A DNA stretch of 64,000 nt from Pseudorhodoferax sp047601025 (lineage in GTDB: Bacteria > Pseudomonadota > Gammaproteobacteria > Burkholderiales > Burkholderiaceae_C). The translations under genes and the position numbers were made by a program. Below the pieces are notes generated by a model. The model searched no databases, was not told the origin of the DNA, and was given only the letters and a program-made list of their open reading frames with translations. The stretch is taken from NCBI RefSeq assembly GCF_047601025.1, contig NZ_JASGJZ010000001.1:1488001-1552000 (forward strand). Reading direction: 5' to 3'. Of this stretch, positions 20,291 through 28,897 are shown piece by piece; positions within the stretch are counted from its first letter, which is position 1; every line of letters begins with the position of its first letter.

Positions 20291-21346
20291 ATGGACGCCA
20301 AGGCGCTGCAAGACCTGCTGGAGCGACCGATCGCCACCTGGGAAAACGAAGTGGCGGAGCTCAAGCAGGCCGGCGACGGCTTCAGCACGGACGACATCGG
20401 CAGGTACTTCGGCGCCCTGGCCAACGAGGCCAACCTGCGGAACGTCGAAGCGGCCTGGCTGGTCTTCGGCGTGCACGACAAGACGCGCCGCGTGGTCTGC
20501 ACCGACTACCGCCCCCAGCCCGAGCGCCTGCACGCGCTGAAGATGCAGATCGCCGAGAACACCGAGCCGCGCATCGGCCTGCGCCAGATCCACGAGCTGC
20601 AGCACGCCGGCGGCCGGGTCGTGCTGCCGGAGATCCCCGCGGCGCCCCGCGGCATCCCCATCGCCTGGAAGGGCCACTACTACGCCCGCGCAGGCGAGAG
20701 CCTGGTGCCGCTCGGACTGGACAAGCTGGACGCGATCCGCCAGCAGACCCTGGCGCAGGACTGGACGGCACAGCCCGTCGCCGGCGCCACCCTGGACGAC
20801 CTGGACCCTTCCGCCCTGGAGAAGGCCCGGGAAGCGTTCGCGCGCAGGCACGCCAACCGCCTCGACCCGGCCGAGGTCATGGACTGGCCGCTCGCCACCT
20901 GGCTCGACCGCGCCCATGTCACGCAGCACGGCCGGATCACGCGGACCGCACTGCTGTTGCTGGGCAAGGCGCGGGCCGCCTGGCGGCTGTCGCCGCATCC
21001 GGCCCTGCTGACCTGGAAGCTGGCCGGCCCCGAGCGCGCCTACGCGCATTTCGGACCGCCGTTCCTGCTGAGCACCAGCGCGCTGTACCAGCGCATCCGC
21101 AACATCCAGCTGCGCCTGCTGCCGCAGGACTACCTGGCCCGGCTCGGCCAGGCCAGCCGCCAGGACATCAACCAGCTGCTGCTGACCAAGCTCAGCAACG
21201 CCCTGGACGCCCGCCAGAAGGAACGCAAGATCGGCAACCTGCTGACCAAGCCGCGGCGCCATGGCCTGATCGTGAACCGTGGCGTGGACACGGCGCCGCG
21301 ATGGCAGCTGGTGGTCCCGGCCGAACCGGGAAAGCGCCCGCGATGA
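20291..21346 (+). CDS. AlbA_2/Schlafen-type putative regulator with an apparent internal deletion
   Basis: The 351-residue protein begins with an AlbA_2-like domain: EVAELKQAGDGFSTDDIGRY, FGALANEANLRNVEAAWLVF and GVHDKTRRVVCTDY, about residues 18-75. A middle region follows with VPLGLDKLDAIRQQ and TRTALLLLGKARAAWRLSPH. Relatives normally go on through an ATPase-like region of well over 100 residues. Here, after RIRNIQLRLLPQ, the sequence jumps to the C-terminal winged-helix part (RQDINQLLLTKLSNALDARQ, KIGNLLTKPRRHGLIVNRG). The frame is open, so this is an in-frame loss or a short variant. There is no clear ribosome site before the ATG. Such proteins are called RecG-like helicases or transcriptional regulators by homology, with no firm function. 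It is followed after 223 bases by recC. Confidence 0.65.
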   Translation: MDAKALQDLLERPIATWENEVAELKQAGDGFSTDDIGRYFGALANEANLRNVEAAWLVFGVHDKTRRVVCTDYRPQPERLHALKMQIAENTEPRIGLRQIHELQHAGGRVVLPEIPAAPRGIPIAWKGHYYARAGESLVPLGLDKLDAIRQQTLAQDWTAQPVAGATLDDLDPSALEKAREAFARRHANRLDPAEVMDWPLATWLDRAHVTQHGRITRTALLLLGKARAAWRLSPHPALLTWKLAGPERAYAHFGPPFLLSTSALYQRIRNIQLRLLPQDYLARLGQASRQDINQLLLTKLSNALDARQKERKIGNLLTKPRRHGLIVNRGVDTAPRWQLVVPAEPGKRPR

Positions 21347-21569
21347 CCGTCGCCACCGCCGCGGCGAGCCCTCGCGCCGCTCTCTGCAAGCCACGCCCGG
21401 CCGCTTCGAAAAAGAGAGGACGCAGAGAGAAAGAGGCCTCGATCCAGGAAAAACCCATTTCGGATCAACGGGCTAACTCTCTCTGCACGTGCCGGCAGAA
21501 CCACCCTGCCCGGCCCACGTGCAGCAACCGCCGGGCGAGCTCCTGGCCGCCGGCACGGTGGCCGTCCGC

Positions 21570-24500
21570 ATGATGGATGCTGCGAGCCCGCCCCTCGCTC
21601 CCGGCCTCATGGTCCTGCACGGCAACCGGCCGGAGGACCTGCGTGCGCTGCTGGTGGCCTGGCTGGCGCGCCATCCGCTGGCGCCGCTGGAGCACGAGAC
21701 GCTGCTGGTGCAGAGCAACGGCATCGCGCAATGGCTCAAGCTGGCGCTGGCGGCCGATCCGGCGCAGGGCGGCCTGGGCGTCACCGCGGCGGTGCGGATG
21801 CAGCTGCCGGCGCAGTTCCTGTGGCAGGCCTACCGCGCCGTGCTGGGCCGCGCCACCGTGCCCGAGCGCTCGCCGCTGGACGAGGCGCCGCTGACCTGGC
21901 GGCTGATGCGGCTGCTGCCGCGGCTGCTGGACGATCCCGCGCGGGCCGGGCCGTTCGCGCCGCTGGCCCGCTTTCTGGACGGCGATGCCGACCTGCGGCG
22001 GCGCCACCAGCTGGCCCGGCGCCTGGCCGACCTGTACGACCAGTACCAGGTCTACCGGGCCGACTGGCTGGAGGACTGGGCGCAGGGCCGCGACGTGCTG
22101 CGCACGCTGCGCCAGGGCGAGCGCCCGCTGGCCGACGAGCAGCGCTGGCAGGCGCAGCTGTGGCGCGCGCTGGCGGAGGACGCGGGCGCGGACGCGCGGC
22201 AGGGCCTGGCCGGCAGCCGCGCCGGCGTGCACCAGCGCTTCCTCGACGCGCTGGCCCGGCACGACGGCCCGCCGCCGCCCGGGCTGCCGCGCCGCATCGT
22301 CGTGTTCGGCATCTCGGCGCTGCCGGCGCAGGCGCTGCAGGCGCTGGCCGCGCTCGGGCGCGTGGCGCAGGTGCTGCTGTTCGTGCACAACCCCTGCCGG
22401 CACCACTGGACCGACATCGTCGCCGACCAGGACCTGCTGCGCGGCGCCTACCGGCGCCAGGCGCGCCGCGCCGGCATGCCGGCGCGGCTGGACCCCGCGC
22501 TGCTGCACCAGCACGCGCACCCGCTGCTGGCGGCCTGGGGCAGGCAGGGCCGCGACTACCTGCACCTGGTGGACGGCTTCGACGACCCGCAGGGCTACGC
22601 CGCGCGCTGGGCCGGCGTGGGCGCCGGCCGCATCGACTGGTTCAGCGAGGAACCGGCGCCGGCGCACCACCTGCTGCGCCAGCTGCAGGACGACATCCTG
22701 GACCTGCGCCCACTGGCCGAGACGCGCGCGCGCTGGCCCGCCGTCGATCCCGGGCTGGACCGCTCGCTGCGCTTCCACGTCGCGCACTCGGCCCAGCGCG
22801 AGGTCGAGATCCTGCACGACCAGCTGCTGGCGCGCTTCGACGCCGACCCCACGCTGCAGCCGCGCGACGTGATCGTGATGCTGCCCCGGGTGGACGACTA
22901 CGCGCCCCACATCGAGGCGGTGTTCGGCCGCGTGCCGCGCGGCGACGCGCGCCACGTCCCCTACACCGTGGCCGACCGCGGCGAGCGCGGCCGCGAGCCG
23001 CTGCTGATGGCGCTGGAACTGCTGCTGCAGCTGCCCGAGAGCCGCTTCGCCGCCAGCGGCGTGCTGGACCTGCTGGAGGTCGGCGCGCTGCGCCGGCGCT
23101 TCGGCCTGGCCGACGACGCGCTGCCGCTGCTCAAGCGCTGGATCGAGGGCGCCGGCGTGCGCTGGGGCCTGGACGCCGCGCAGCGCGCCGCGCTCGGCCT
23201 GGGCGCGGCCGGCGCCGCCAACAGCTGGCGGTTCGGGCTGGAGCGCATGCTGCTGGGCTTCGCCGTCGGCGCCGGCGCGGCCTTCGACGGCATCGCGCCC
23301 TTCGACGAGATCGGCGGCCTGGACGCCGAGGCGCTGGGCCCGCTGGCCGCGCTGCTGCGCGCGCTGCGCCAGAGCCTGGACGAACTGGCGCAGCCGGCCA
23401 CGCCGGCGCAGTGGGCCGAGCGGCTGCGCCGGCTCGCGCAGCGCTTCTTCGCGCCGGCCGAGCCGCGCGAGCAGCTGCGGCTGCAGCAGCTGATGCGGGG
23501 CCTGGACCAGTGGCTGGACGAATGCGCCGCCGCGCAGTTCGACGAGGCGCTGCCGCTGGCCGTGGTGCGCGAGCGCTGGCTGGCCGCGCTGGACCGGCAC
23601 GGCCTGCAGCAGCGCTTCATGACCGGCGGCGTCAGCTTCTGCACGCTGATGCCGATGCGCGCGATCCCGTTCCGCCTGGTCTGCCTGCTCGGCATGCAGG
23701 ACGGCGATTTCCCGCGCCCGGTCGTGCGCGACGACTTCGACCTGATGCAGCACGACTGGCGCCCCGGCGACCGTTCGCGCCGCGACGACGACCGCTACCT
23801 GCTGCTCGAGGCCCTGCTGTCGGCGCGCGAGCAGCTCTACGTCAGCTGGGTCGGCCGCGACATCCGCGACCAGAGCCTGCGTGCGCCCAGCGCGCCGATC
23901 GGCCAGCTGCGCGACCACCTGGCGGCCGGCTGGCGCCTGGCCGGGCACGCGGACGCGCCGGCCGCGCTGCTGCGCGCGCTGACCATCGAGCATCCGCTGC
24001 AGCCCTTCAGCCCGCGCTATTTCGCGGCCGACGCGCCGGCCGCGCCCGCGCTCGACGGGCTGTACAGCTACGGCCGCGAATGGCAGGCCGCGCACCGGGC
24101 CCCGGGCCCAGCGGCGGCCGGCGCGGCCCCCGCCCTGCTGCCGGCGCCCGCACCGCAGGCGCCGCTGACGCTGGCCGCGCTGGCCGACTTCCTGGCGCAG
24201 CCGGCCGAGGCCTTCTTCCGCCAGCGGCTGCAGGTGCGCTTCGACGCGGCCGGCGAGCCGGCGCTGGACGCCGAGGTGTTCGCGCTCGACGGCCTGCTGC
24301 GCTGGCAGCTGGAGGCGCAGCTGCGCGCGGCGCTGCAGCCCTGGGCCGACGCCCAGCCGCCGCAGGCGCTGACGCCGGCCGCGCTGGCCGAGGCCGTGCG
24401 CGCCCAGGCCGGACAGCTGCTGCGCAGCGGCCGGCTGCCGCTGCGCGCCTTCGGCGAGCTGGCCGCCGAGGACCTGCAGCAGCGCCTGCTGCGCACGCTC

Positions 24501-25172
24501 GGGCACTACGCCCAGGCGCGCGCGCAGTGGCCCGCGCCCGAGCCGGCCCGGCGGCAGCTGCAGTGGCGGGACGCGGACAGCGGCCTGGCCGTGGACGACC
24601 CGCTGCCGCCGCGCCAGCTGCCGGCGGCCGACGGCGGCGGCGGCGACGGCGTGCCGGCCCGCCTGGCGCTGGCCAACGGCCGGCTGCACGACGGCAGCAC
24701 GCTGTCCTGGCAGCACATCGTGCGCCACTGGCCCGCGCACCTGGCGCTGCAGATCGCCGCCGGCCCCACGCGCACCGTGCTGGCCAGCGAATCCGGCCTG
24801 GTGCGCCTGGCGCCGCTGGCGCGCGCCGAGGCCGAGGCGGCGCTGGCCACGCTGGTGCGCGCCTGGGCCGCCGGCATGCGCGAGCCGCTGCCGCTGGCCT
24901 GCCGCACCGGCTTCGCCGCGCTGGCCGAGGAGGTGCCGGGCCGCCAGTCGCAGGGCGTCTACGACGGCGGCCACCAGCGCCGCGGCGAGGCCGCGCGCGC
25001 CGCGCTGGCACGCGCCTACCCGGACTTCGCGGCGCTGCGCAGCGCGCGCAGCGCCGACGGCCGCGGCCTGTGGGACTGGGCGCGCACGCTGTACGGCCCG
25101 CTGCGCGACGCGGTGCAGGGCACGCGCGCGCATGCCGGCGCCGCCGGCGCCCCGCCGGAGGACGCCGCATGA
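21570..25172 (+). CDS. recC: Exodeoxyribonuclease V subunit gamma, RecC
   Basis: RecC recognises Chi and splits the strands in the RecBCD machine. The 1200-residue protein (E. coli: 1122) opens with GLMVLHGNRPEDLRALLVAW and HETLLVQSNGIAQWLKLALA, the usual RecC N-terminus. It also has FGISALPAQALQALAALGRV, the vestigial helicase motifs VIVMLPRVDDYAPHIEAVFG and FCTLMPMRAIPFRLVCLLGM, and a C-terminal inactive nuclease fold. I chose ATG 21570. A GTG at 21489 in the same frame would add 27 residues with no homology, and ATG 21609 is a shorter option. Its TGA overlaps the recB ATG by four bases. The 223 bases upstream hold no gene I can support. Confidence 0.93.
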   Translation: MMDAASPPLAPGLMVLHGNRPEDLRALLVAWLARHPLAPLEHETLLVQSNGIAQWLKLALAADPAQGGLGVTAAVRMQLPAQFLWQAYRAVLGRATVPERSPLDEAPLTWRLMRLLPRLLDDPARAGPFAPLARFLDGDADLRRRHQLARRLADLYDQYQVYRADWLEDWAQGRDVLRTLRQGERPLADEQRWQAQLWRALAEDAGADARQGLAGSRAGVHQRFLDALARHDGPPPPGLPRRIVVFGISALPAQALQALAALGRVAQVLLFVHNPCRHHWTDIVADQDLLRGAYRRQARRAGMPARLDPALLHQHAHPLLAAWGRQGRDYLHLVDGFDDPQGYAARWAGVGAGRIDWFSEEPAPAHHLLRQLQDDILDLRPLAETRARWPAVDPGLDRSLRFHVAHSAQREVEILHDQLLARFDADPTLQPRDVIVMLPRVDDYAPHIEAVFGRVPRGDARHVPYTVADRGERGREPLLMALELLLQLPESRFAASGVLDLLEVGALRRRFGLADDALPLLKRWIEGAGVRWGLDAAQRAALGLGAAGAANSWRFGLERMLLGFAVGAGAAFDGIAPFDEIGGLDAEALGPLAALLRALRQSLDELAQPATPAQWAERLRRLAQRFFAPAEPREQLRLQQLMRGLDQWLDECAAAQFDEALPLAVVRERWLAALDRHGLQQRFMTGGVSFCTLMPMRAIPFRLVCLLGMQDGDFPRPVVRDDFDLMQHDWRPGDRSRRDDDRYLLLEALLSAREQLYVSWVGRDIRDQSLRAPSAPIGQLRDHLAAGWRLAGHADAPAALLRALTIEHPLQPFSPRYFAADAPAAPALDGLYSYGREWQAAHRAPGPAAAGAAPALLPAPAPQAPLTLAALADFLAQPAEAFFRQRLQVRFDAAGEPALDAEVFALDGLLRWQLEAQLRAALQPWADAQPPQALTPAALAEAVRAQAGQLLRSGRLPLRAFGELAAEDLQQRLLRTLGHYAQARAQWPAPEPARRQLQWRDADSGLAVDDPLPPRQLPAADGGGGDGVPARLALANGRLHDGSTLSWQHIVRHWPAHLALQIAAGPTRTVLASESGLVRLAPLARAEAEAALATLVRAWAAGMREPLPLACRTGFAALAEEVPGRQSQGVYDGGHQRRGEAARAALARAYPDFAALRSARSADGRGLWDWARTLYGPLRDAVQGTRAHAGAAGAPPEDAA

Positions 25173-28100
25173 CGGCGGACGCCCCCATCCAGCCGCTGGA
25201 CCCGCTGTGCTTTCCGCTGCACGGCACCCGGCTGATCGAGGCCAGCGCCGGCACCGGCAAGACCTGGACCATCGCCCTGCTGTACCTGCGCCTGGTGCTG
25301 CGGCACGGCGGCGAGGCCGCGTTCGCGCGCGCGCTGGCGCCGCCCGAGATCCTGGTCGTGACCTTCACCGAGGCGGCCACGCAGGAACTGCGCGAACGCA
25401 TCCGCGCCCGGCTCGACGAGGCCGCGCGCGTGTTCGCCGGCGAGCAGCCCGCCGCGGACGGCGATGCGCTGCAGGCCCTGGTCGACGGCTGCCCCGCCGA
25501 CCAGCGCCCGCTGCACGCCCACCAACTGCGCACCGCCGCGCAATGGATGGACGAGGCCGCCGTCGCCACCATCCACGGCTGGTGCTGGCGCATGCTGCGC
25601 GAGCACGCCTTCGACAGCGGCAGCCCGCTGGAGCAGCAGCTGCAGACCGACCTGCGCCCGCTGCAGCAGCAGGTGCTGCAGGACCACTGGCGCCGCCACT
25701 ACTACCCGCTGCCGGCCGCCGCCGCGCGCGCGCTGCACGGCTGCTTCGCCTCGCCCGAGGCGCTGTGGCAGGCGGTGGAGCCGCTGCTGCGCCAGGACGG
25801 GGCGGCGCTGCGCCACCAGGGCGAGGCCGTGGCCGACGGCGATCCCGTCGACGCGCTGCACCGGCTGGGCGAGGCCCGCCAGCGCGCCGAGGCGCTGGAG
25901 CACGAGGCCCGCCGGCTGTGGCGCGAGGACCGGGCGGCGCTCGAACAGCTGTGGCGGTCCGCGCGCGCGGACCTCAACGGCAACACCTTCCGCGGCAGGG
26001 ACGACGACGCCACGTTCGACGGCTGGCTGCAGGCGCTGGCCGACTGGAGCCAGGGGGGCGAGGCGCCGGCGCAGGTCGCCCGCTTCGGCCAGGCGCGTGC
26101 CAGGCTGCGCAAGGGCGCCCGGCTGCCCGAGCATCCGGCGCTGCAGGCGATCGACGCCTGGCAGGACGCACTGGAGGCCAGCGACGACCCGGCGTTGCGC
26201 GCACGCCTGCTGGCGCATGCGGCCCGCGCCATCGCCGACGCGCTGGCGCAGGAAAAGCGCCGCCGCGCCGAGCTCGGCTTCGACGACCTGCTGCGCCAGC
26301 TCGACCGCGCGCTGCACGGCCCGGGCGGCGCGGCGCTGGCCGCGCGCATCCGCGCGCAGTTCCCGGTCGCGCTGATCGACGAGTTCCAGGACACGGACCC
26401 GGTGCAGTACCGCATCTTCCGGCGCCTGTACGGCCAGGCCGGGCGCGACCTCGCCCTGGTCATGATCGGCGACCCCAAGCAGGCCATCTACGCCTTCCGC
26501 GGCGCCGACATCCGCACCTACCTGCGCGCGCGCCGCGACACCGCCGGGCGCCACTACGCGCTGCTGCGCAACCACCGCTCCACCGCCGCCGTGGTACGTG
26601 CCGTCAACGCCCTGTTCGGCCATGCCGAGCAGGGCCCGCGCGGCGCCTTCCGCCTGCGCACCGCGTCCGAGGACCCGGTGCCCTTCGTGCCGGTACAGGC
26701 CCGGGGCCTGGCCGAGCGCCTGCTGCTGGCCGGCCGGCCGGCGCCGGCGCTGACGCTGTGGTCGCTCGCGCCGCAGGACGAGGGCGGCGACAGCGTGCCG
26801 ATCGCGGCCTACCGCGCGCAGCTGGCCGAGGCCGCGGCCAGCGAGGTGGTGCGCTGGCTGTCGCGGGCGGACTCGGGCTTCGCCGCCGGCGACGCCGAAG
26901 GGGCGGCCGGCCCGCTGCGCCGGCTGCGCCCGGCCGACATCGCCGTGCTGGTGCGCAGCCGCACCGAGGCCGAGGCGATCCGCGGCGCGCTGGACCGGCG
27001 CGGGCTGCGCAGCGTCTACCTGTCGGACCGCGAATCCGTGTTCGCCACGCCCGAGGCCGCCGACCTGCTGCACTGGCTGCGCGCCGCCGCCACGCCGGCC
27101 GACGAGGCGCTGCTGCGCGCCGCGCTGGCCACGCGCACGCTGGACCTGCCGCTGGCGCAGCTCGAGGCGCTGCGCCAGGACGAGCTGGCCTGGGAGCGGC
27201 AGGCGCTGCAGTGGCGCGCGCTGCGCGAGCTGTGGCAGCGCCACGGCGTGCTGCCGATGCTGCACCAGCTGCTGCACGACTACGGCCTGCCGGCGCGCTG
27301 GCTGGCCGAGGGCGGCGAGCGCCGGCTGACCAACGTGCTGCACCTGGCCGAATGGCTGCAGCGCCGCGCCGCGCAGCTGGACGGCGAGCACGCGCTGCTG
27401 CGCGCCTTCGCCGAGCGGCTGGCCGACCCCGGCGGCGAGGAGGACGTGCTGCGGCTGGAGAGCGACGCCGCGCTGATCCAGGTCGTGACCATCCACAAGT
27501 CCAAGGGGCTGGAATACCCGCTGGTGCTGCTGCCCTTCATCGCGGCCTGGCGCGCGGAACGCCGGCACGGCGGGCACAGCCTGGCCTTCCACGACGACGC
27601 GCTCGGCGCGCGCGTGGTCGAGCTCGACGGCCGGCACGCCGGCGCCGCGCAGCAGGCCGAGGAGGAGCGGCTGGCCGAGGACATGCGCCTGCTCTACGTG
27701 GCGCTGACGCGCGCGCGCCACGGCCTGTGGCTGGGCGTGGCGCCGCTGGCCGCCAGCGCCGCCAGCCGGGCCGCGCAGCTGCACCACGGCGCCTGGGGCC
27801 AGCTGCAGGGCCAGGGCGCGCCGATCGCCACGCACGCCGCCTACCAGGAGACGCTGGCGCGGCTGTGCACCGCCGCGCCCGACGTCGCGGTGCGGCCGGC
27901 GCCGGCGGCGGACGACACGCGCTGGAGCGGGCCGCCCGCGCCGGCCACCGCCGCGGCGCGCCGGCCGCTGCGCCCGGGCCATGCGCCCTGGTGGGTGGCC
28001 AGCTACTCGGCGCTGGCGCCGCCGCGCGGCGCGGCGCCGGAGCAGGCCCCGCCACGCGGCCCCGAGCCCGAGGACGCGCGCCAGGACCAGGCGCTGGAAG

Positions 28101-28897
28101 CCGCGCTCGACCCGCCGGCCGACGCCGCCGCGGCGCCCGCGCCCGCCGCCCAGGGCTGGCACGCCTTTCCGCGCGGCGCCGAGGCCGGCAGCTTCCTGCA
28201 CGGCGTGCTGGAGTGGTGCGCGCAGCAGGGCTTCGCCCAGGTGCTGGCGGCGCCGCAGGCCTTGCGCGACCTGCTGGCGCGGCGCTGCGCCGTGCGCGGC
28301 TGGGAGGCCTGGATCGAGCCGCTCGGCGCCTGGGTGCCGCGCTGGCTGCAGTGGCCGCTGGCGCTGCCGGACGGCCCGCCCGCCACGCTGGCGCAGCTGC
28401 GCCACTACCAGAGCGAGCTGGAGTTCTGGCTGCCCGTGCAGGCGCTGGACGCGCGCACGCTGGACGCCCTGGTGGCGCGCCACGTGCTGCCGGGCCGGCC
28501 ACGCCCGGCGCTGCCGGCCGCGCGGCTGGCCGGCATGCTCAAGGGCTTCGTCGACCTGGTGTTCGCGCACGGCGGCCGCTACTGGGTGGCCGACTACAAG
28601 TCCAACTGGCTCGGCCCCGACGCCCGGGCCTACGGCGCCGCCGCGCTGGAGGACGCGCTGCTGCAGCACCGCTACGACGTGCAGGCCGCGCTGTACCTGC
28701 TGGCGCTGCACCGGCTGCTGCGCGCGCGGCTGCCGGACTACGACATCGACCGGCACCTGGGCGGCGCGGCCTGCCTGTTCCTGCGCGGCGCCGACGCCGC
28801 GGGCACCGGCGTGTGGGCCGTGCGCGCGCCGCGCGCGCTGGTCGAGGCGCTGGACGCGCAGTTCGCCGGCCCGGGCGGCCCGGAGGCCACCGCATGA
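25169..28897 (+). CDS. recB: Exodeoxyribonuclease V subunit beta, RecB
   Basis: The 1242-residue protein is the 3'-5' helicase and sole nuclease of RecBCD. Walker A is ASAGTGKTW (about 25-33); motif Ia is VVTFTEAATQEL; Walker B is ALIDEFQDTDPVQY. GDPKQAIYAFRGADI, TIHKSKGLEYPLVLLP and LLYVALTRARH complete SF1A. The C-terminal nuclease keeps all expected ligands: His1011 in GSFLHGVLEW, Asp1129 in KGFVDLVF, and Asp1142 with Lys1144 in VADYKSN. The 13-residue spacing of the two Asp residues is the same as in E. coli. QAALYLLALHRLL is the QxxxY-type motif. Start and stop both overlap neighbours through ATGA, so recC, recB and recD are translationally coupled. Confidence 0.96.
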   Translation: MTADAPIQPLDPLCFPLHGTRLIEASAGTGKTWTIALLYLRLVLRHGGEAAFARALAPPEILVVTFTEAATQELRERIRARLDEAARVFAGEQPAADGDALQALVDGCPADQRPLHAHQLRTAAQWMDEAAVATIHGWCWRMLREHAFDSGSPLEQQLQTDLRPLQQQVLQDHWRRHYYPLPAAAARALHGCFASPEALWQAVEPLLRQDGAALRHQGEAVADGDPVDALHRLGEARQRAEALEHEARRLWREDRAALEQLWRSARADLNGNTFRGRDDDATFDGWLQALADWSQGGEAPAQVARFGQARARLRKGARLPEHPALQAIDAWQDALEASDDPALRARLLAHAARAIADALAQEKRRRAELGFDDLLRQLDRALHGPGGAALAARIRAQFPVALIDEFQDTDPVQYRIFRRLYGQAGRDLALVMIGDPKQAIYAFRGADIRTYLRARRDTAGRHYALLRNHRSTAAVVRAVNALFGHAEQGPRGAFRLRTASEDPVPFVPVQARGLAERLLLAGRPAPALTLWSLAPQDEGGDSVPIAAYRAQLAEAAASEVVRWLSRADSGFAAGDAEGAAGPLRRLRPADIAVLVRSRTEAEAIRGALDRRGLRSVYLSDRESVFATPEAADLLHWLRAAATPADEALLRAALATRTLDLPLAQLEALRQDELAWERQALQWRALRELWQRHGVLPMLHQLLHDYGLPARWLAEGGERRLTNVLHLAEWLQRRAAQLDGEHALLRAFAERLADPGGEEDVLRLESDAALIQVVTIHKSKGLEYPLVLLPFIAAWRAERRHGGHSLAFHDDALGARVVELDGRHAGAAQQAEEERLAEDMRLLYVALTRARHGLWLGVAPLAASAASRAAQLHHGAWGQLQGQGAPIATHAAYQETLARLCTAAPDVAVRPAPAADDTRWSGPPAPATAAARRPLRPGHAPWWVASYSALAPPRGAAPEQAPPRGPEPEDARQDQALEAALDPPADAAAAPAPAAQGWHAFPRGAEAGSFLHGVLEWCAQQGFAQVLAAPQALRDLLARRCAVRGWEAWIEPLGAWVPRWLQWPLALPDGPPATLAQLRHYQSELEFWLPVQALDARTLDALVARHVLPGRPRPALPAARLAGMLKGFVDLVFAHGGRYWVADYKSNWLGPDARAYGAAALEDALLQHRYDVQAALYLLALHRLLRARLPDYDIDRHLGGAACLFLRGADAAGTGVWAVRAPRALVEALDAQFAGPGGPEATA

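Noticed and set aside
21347..21569. Repeated CTCTCTGC/GCAGAGAG segments as a terminator or small RNA
   Set aside because: The arms are short, the stem would be weak and no T run or promoter is evident.
21465..25133. 1222-residue minus-strand frame opposite recC, and similar frames opposite recB and recD
   Set aside because: The protein sequence is low-complexity Gln/Arg/Ala; recC, recB and recD on the other strand have full motifs.
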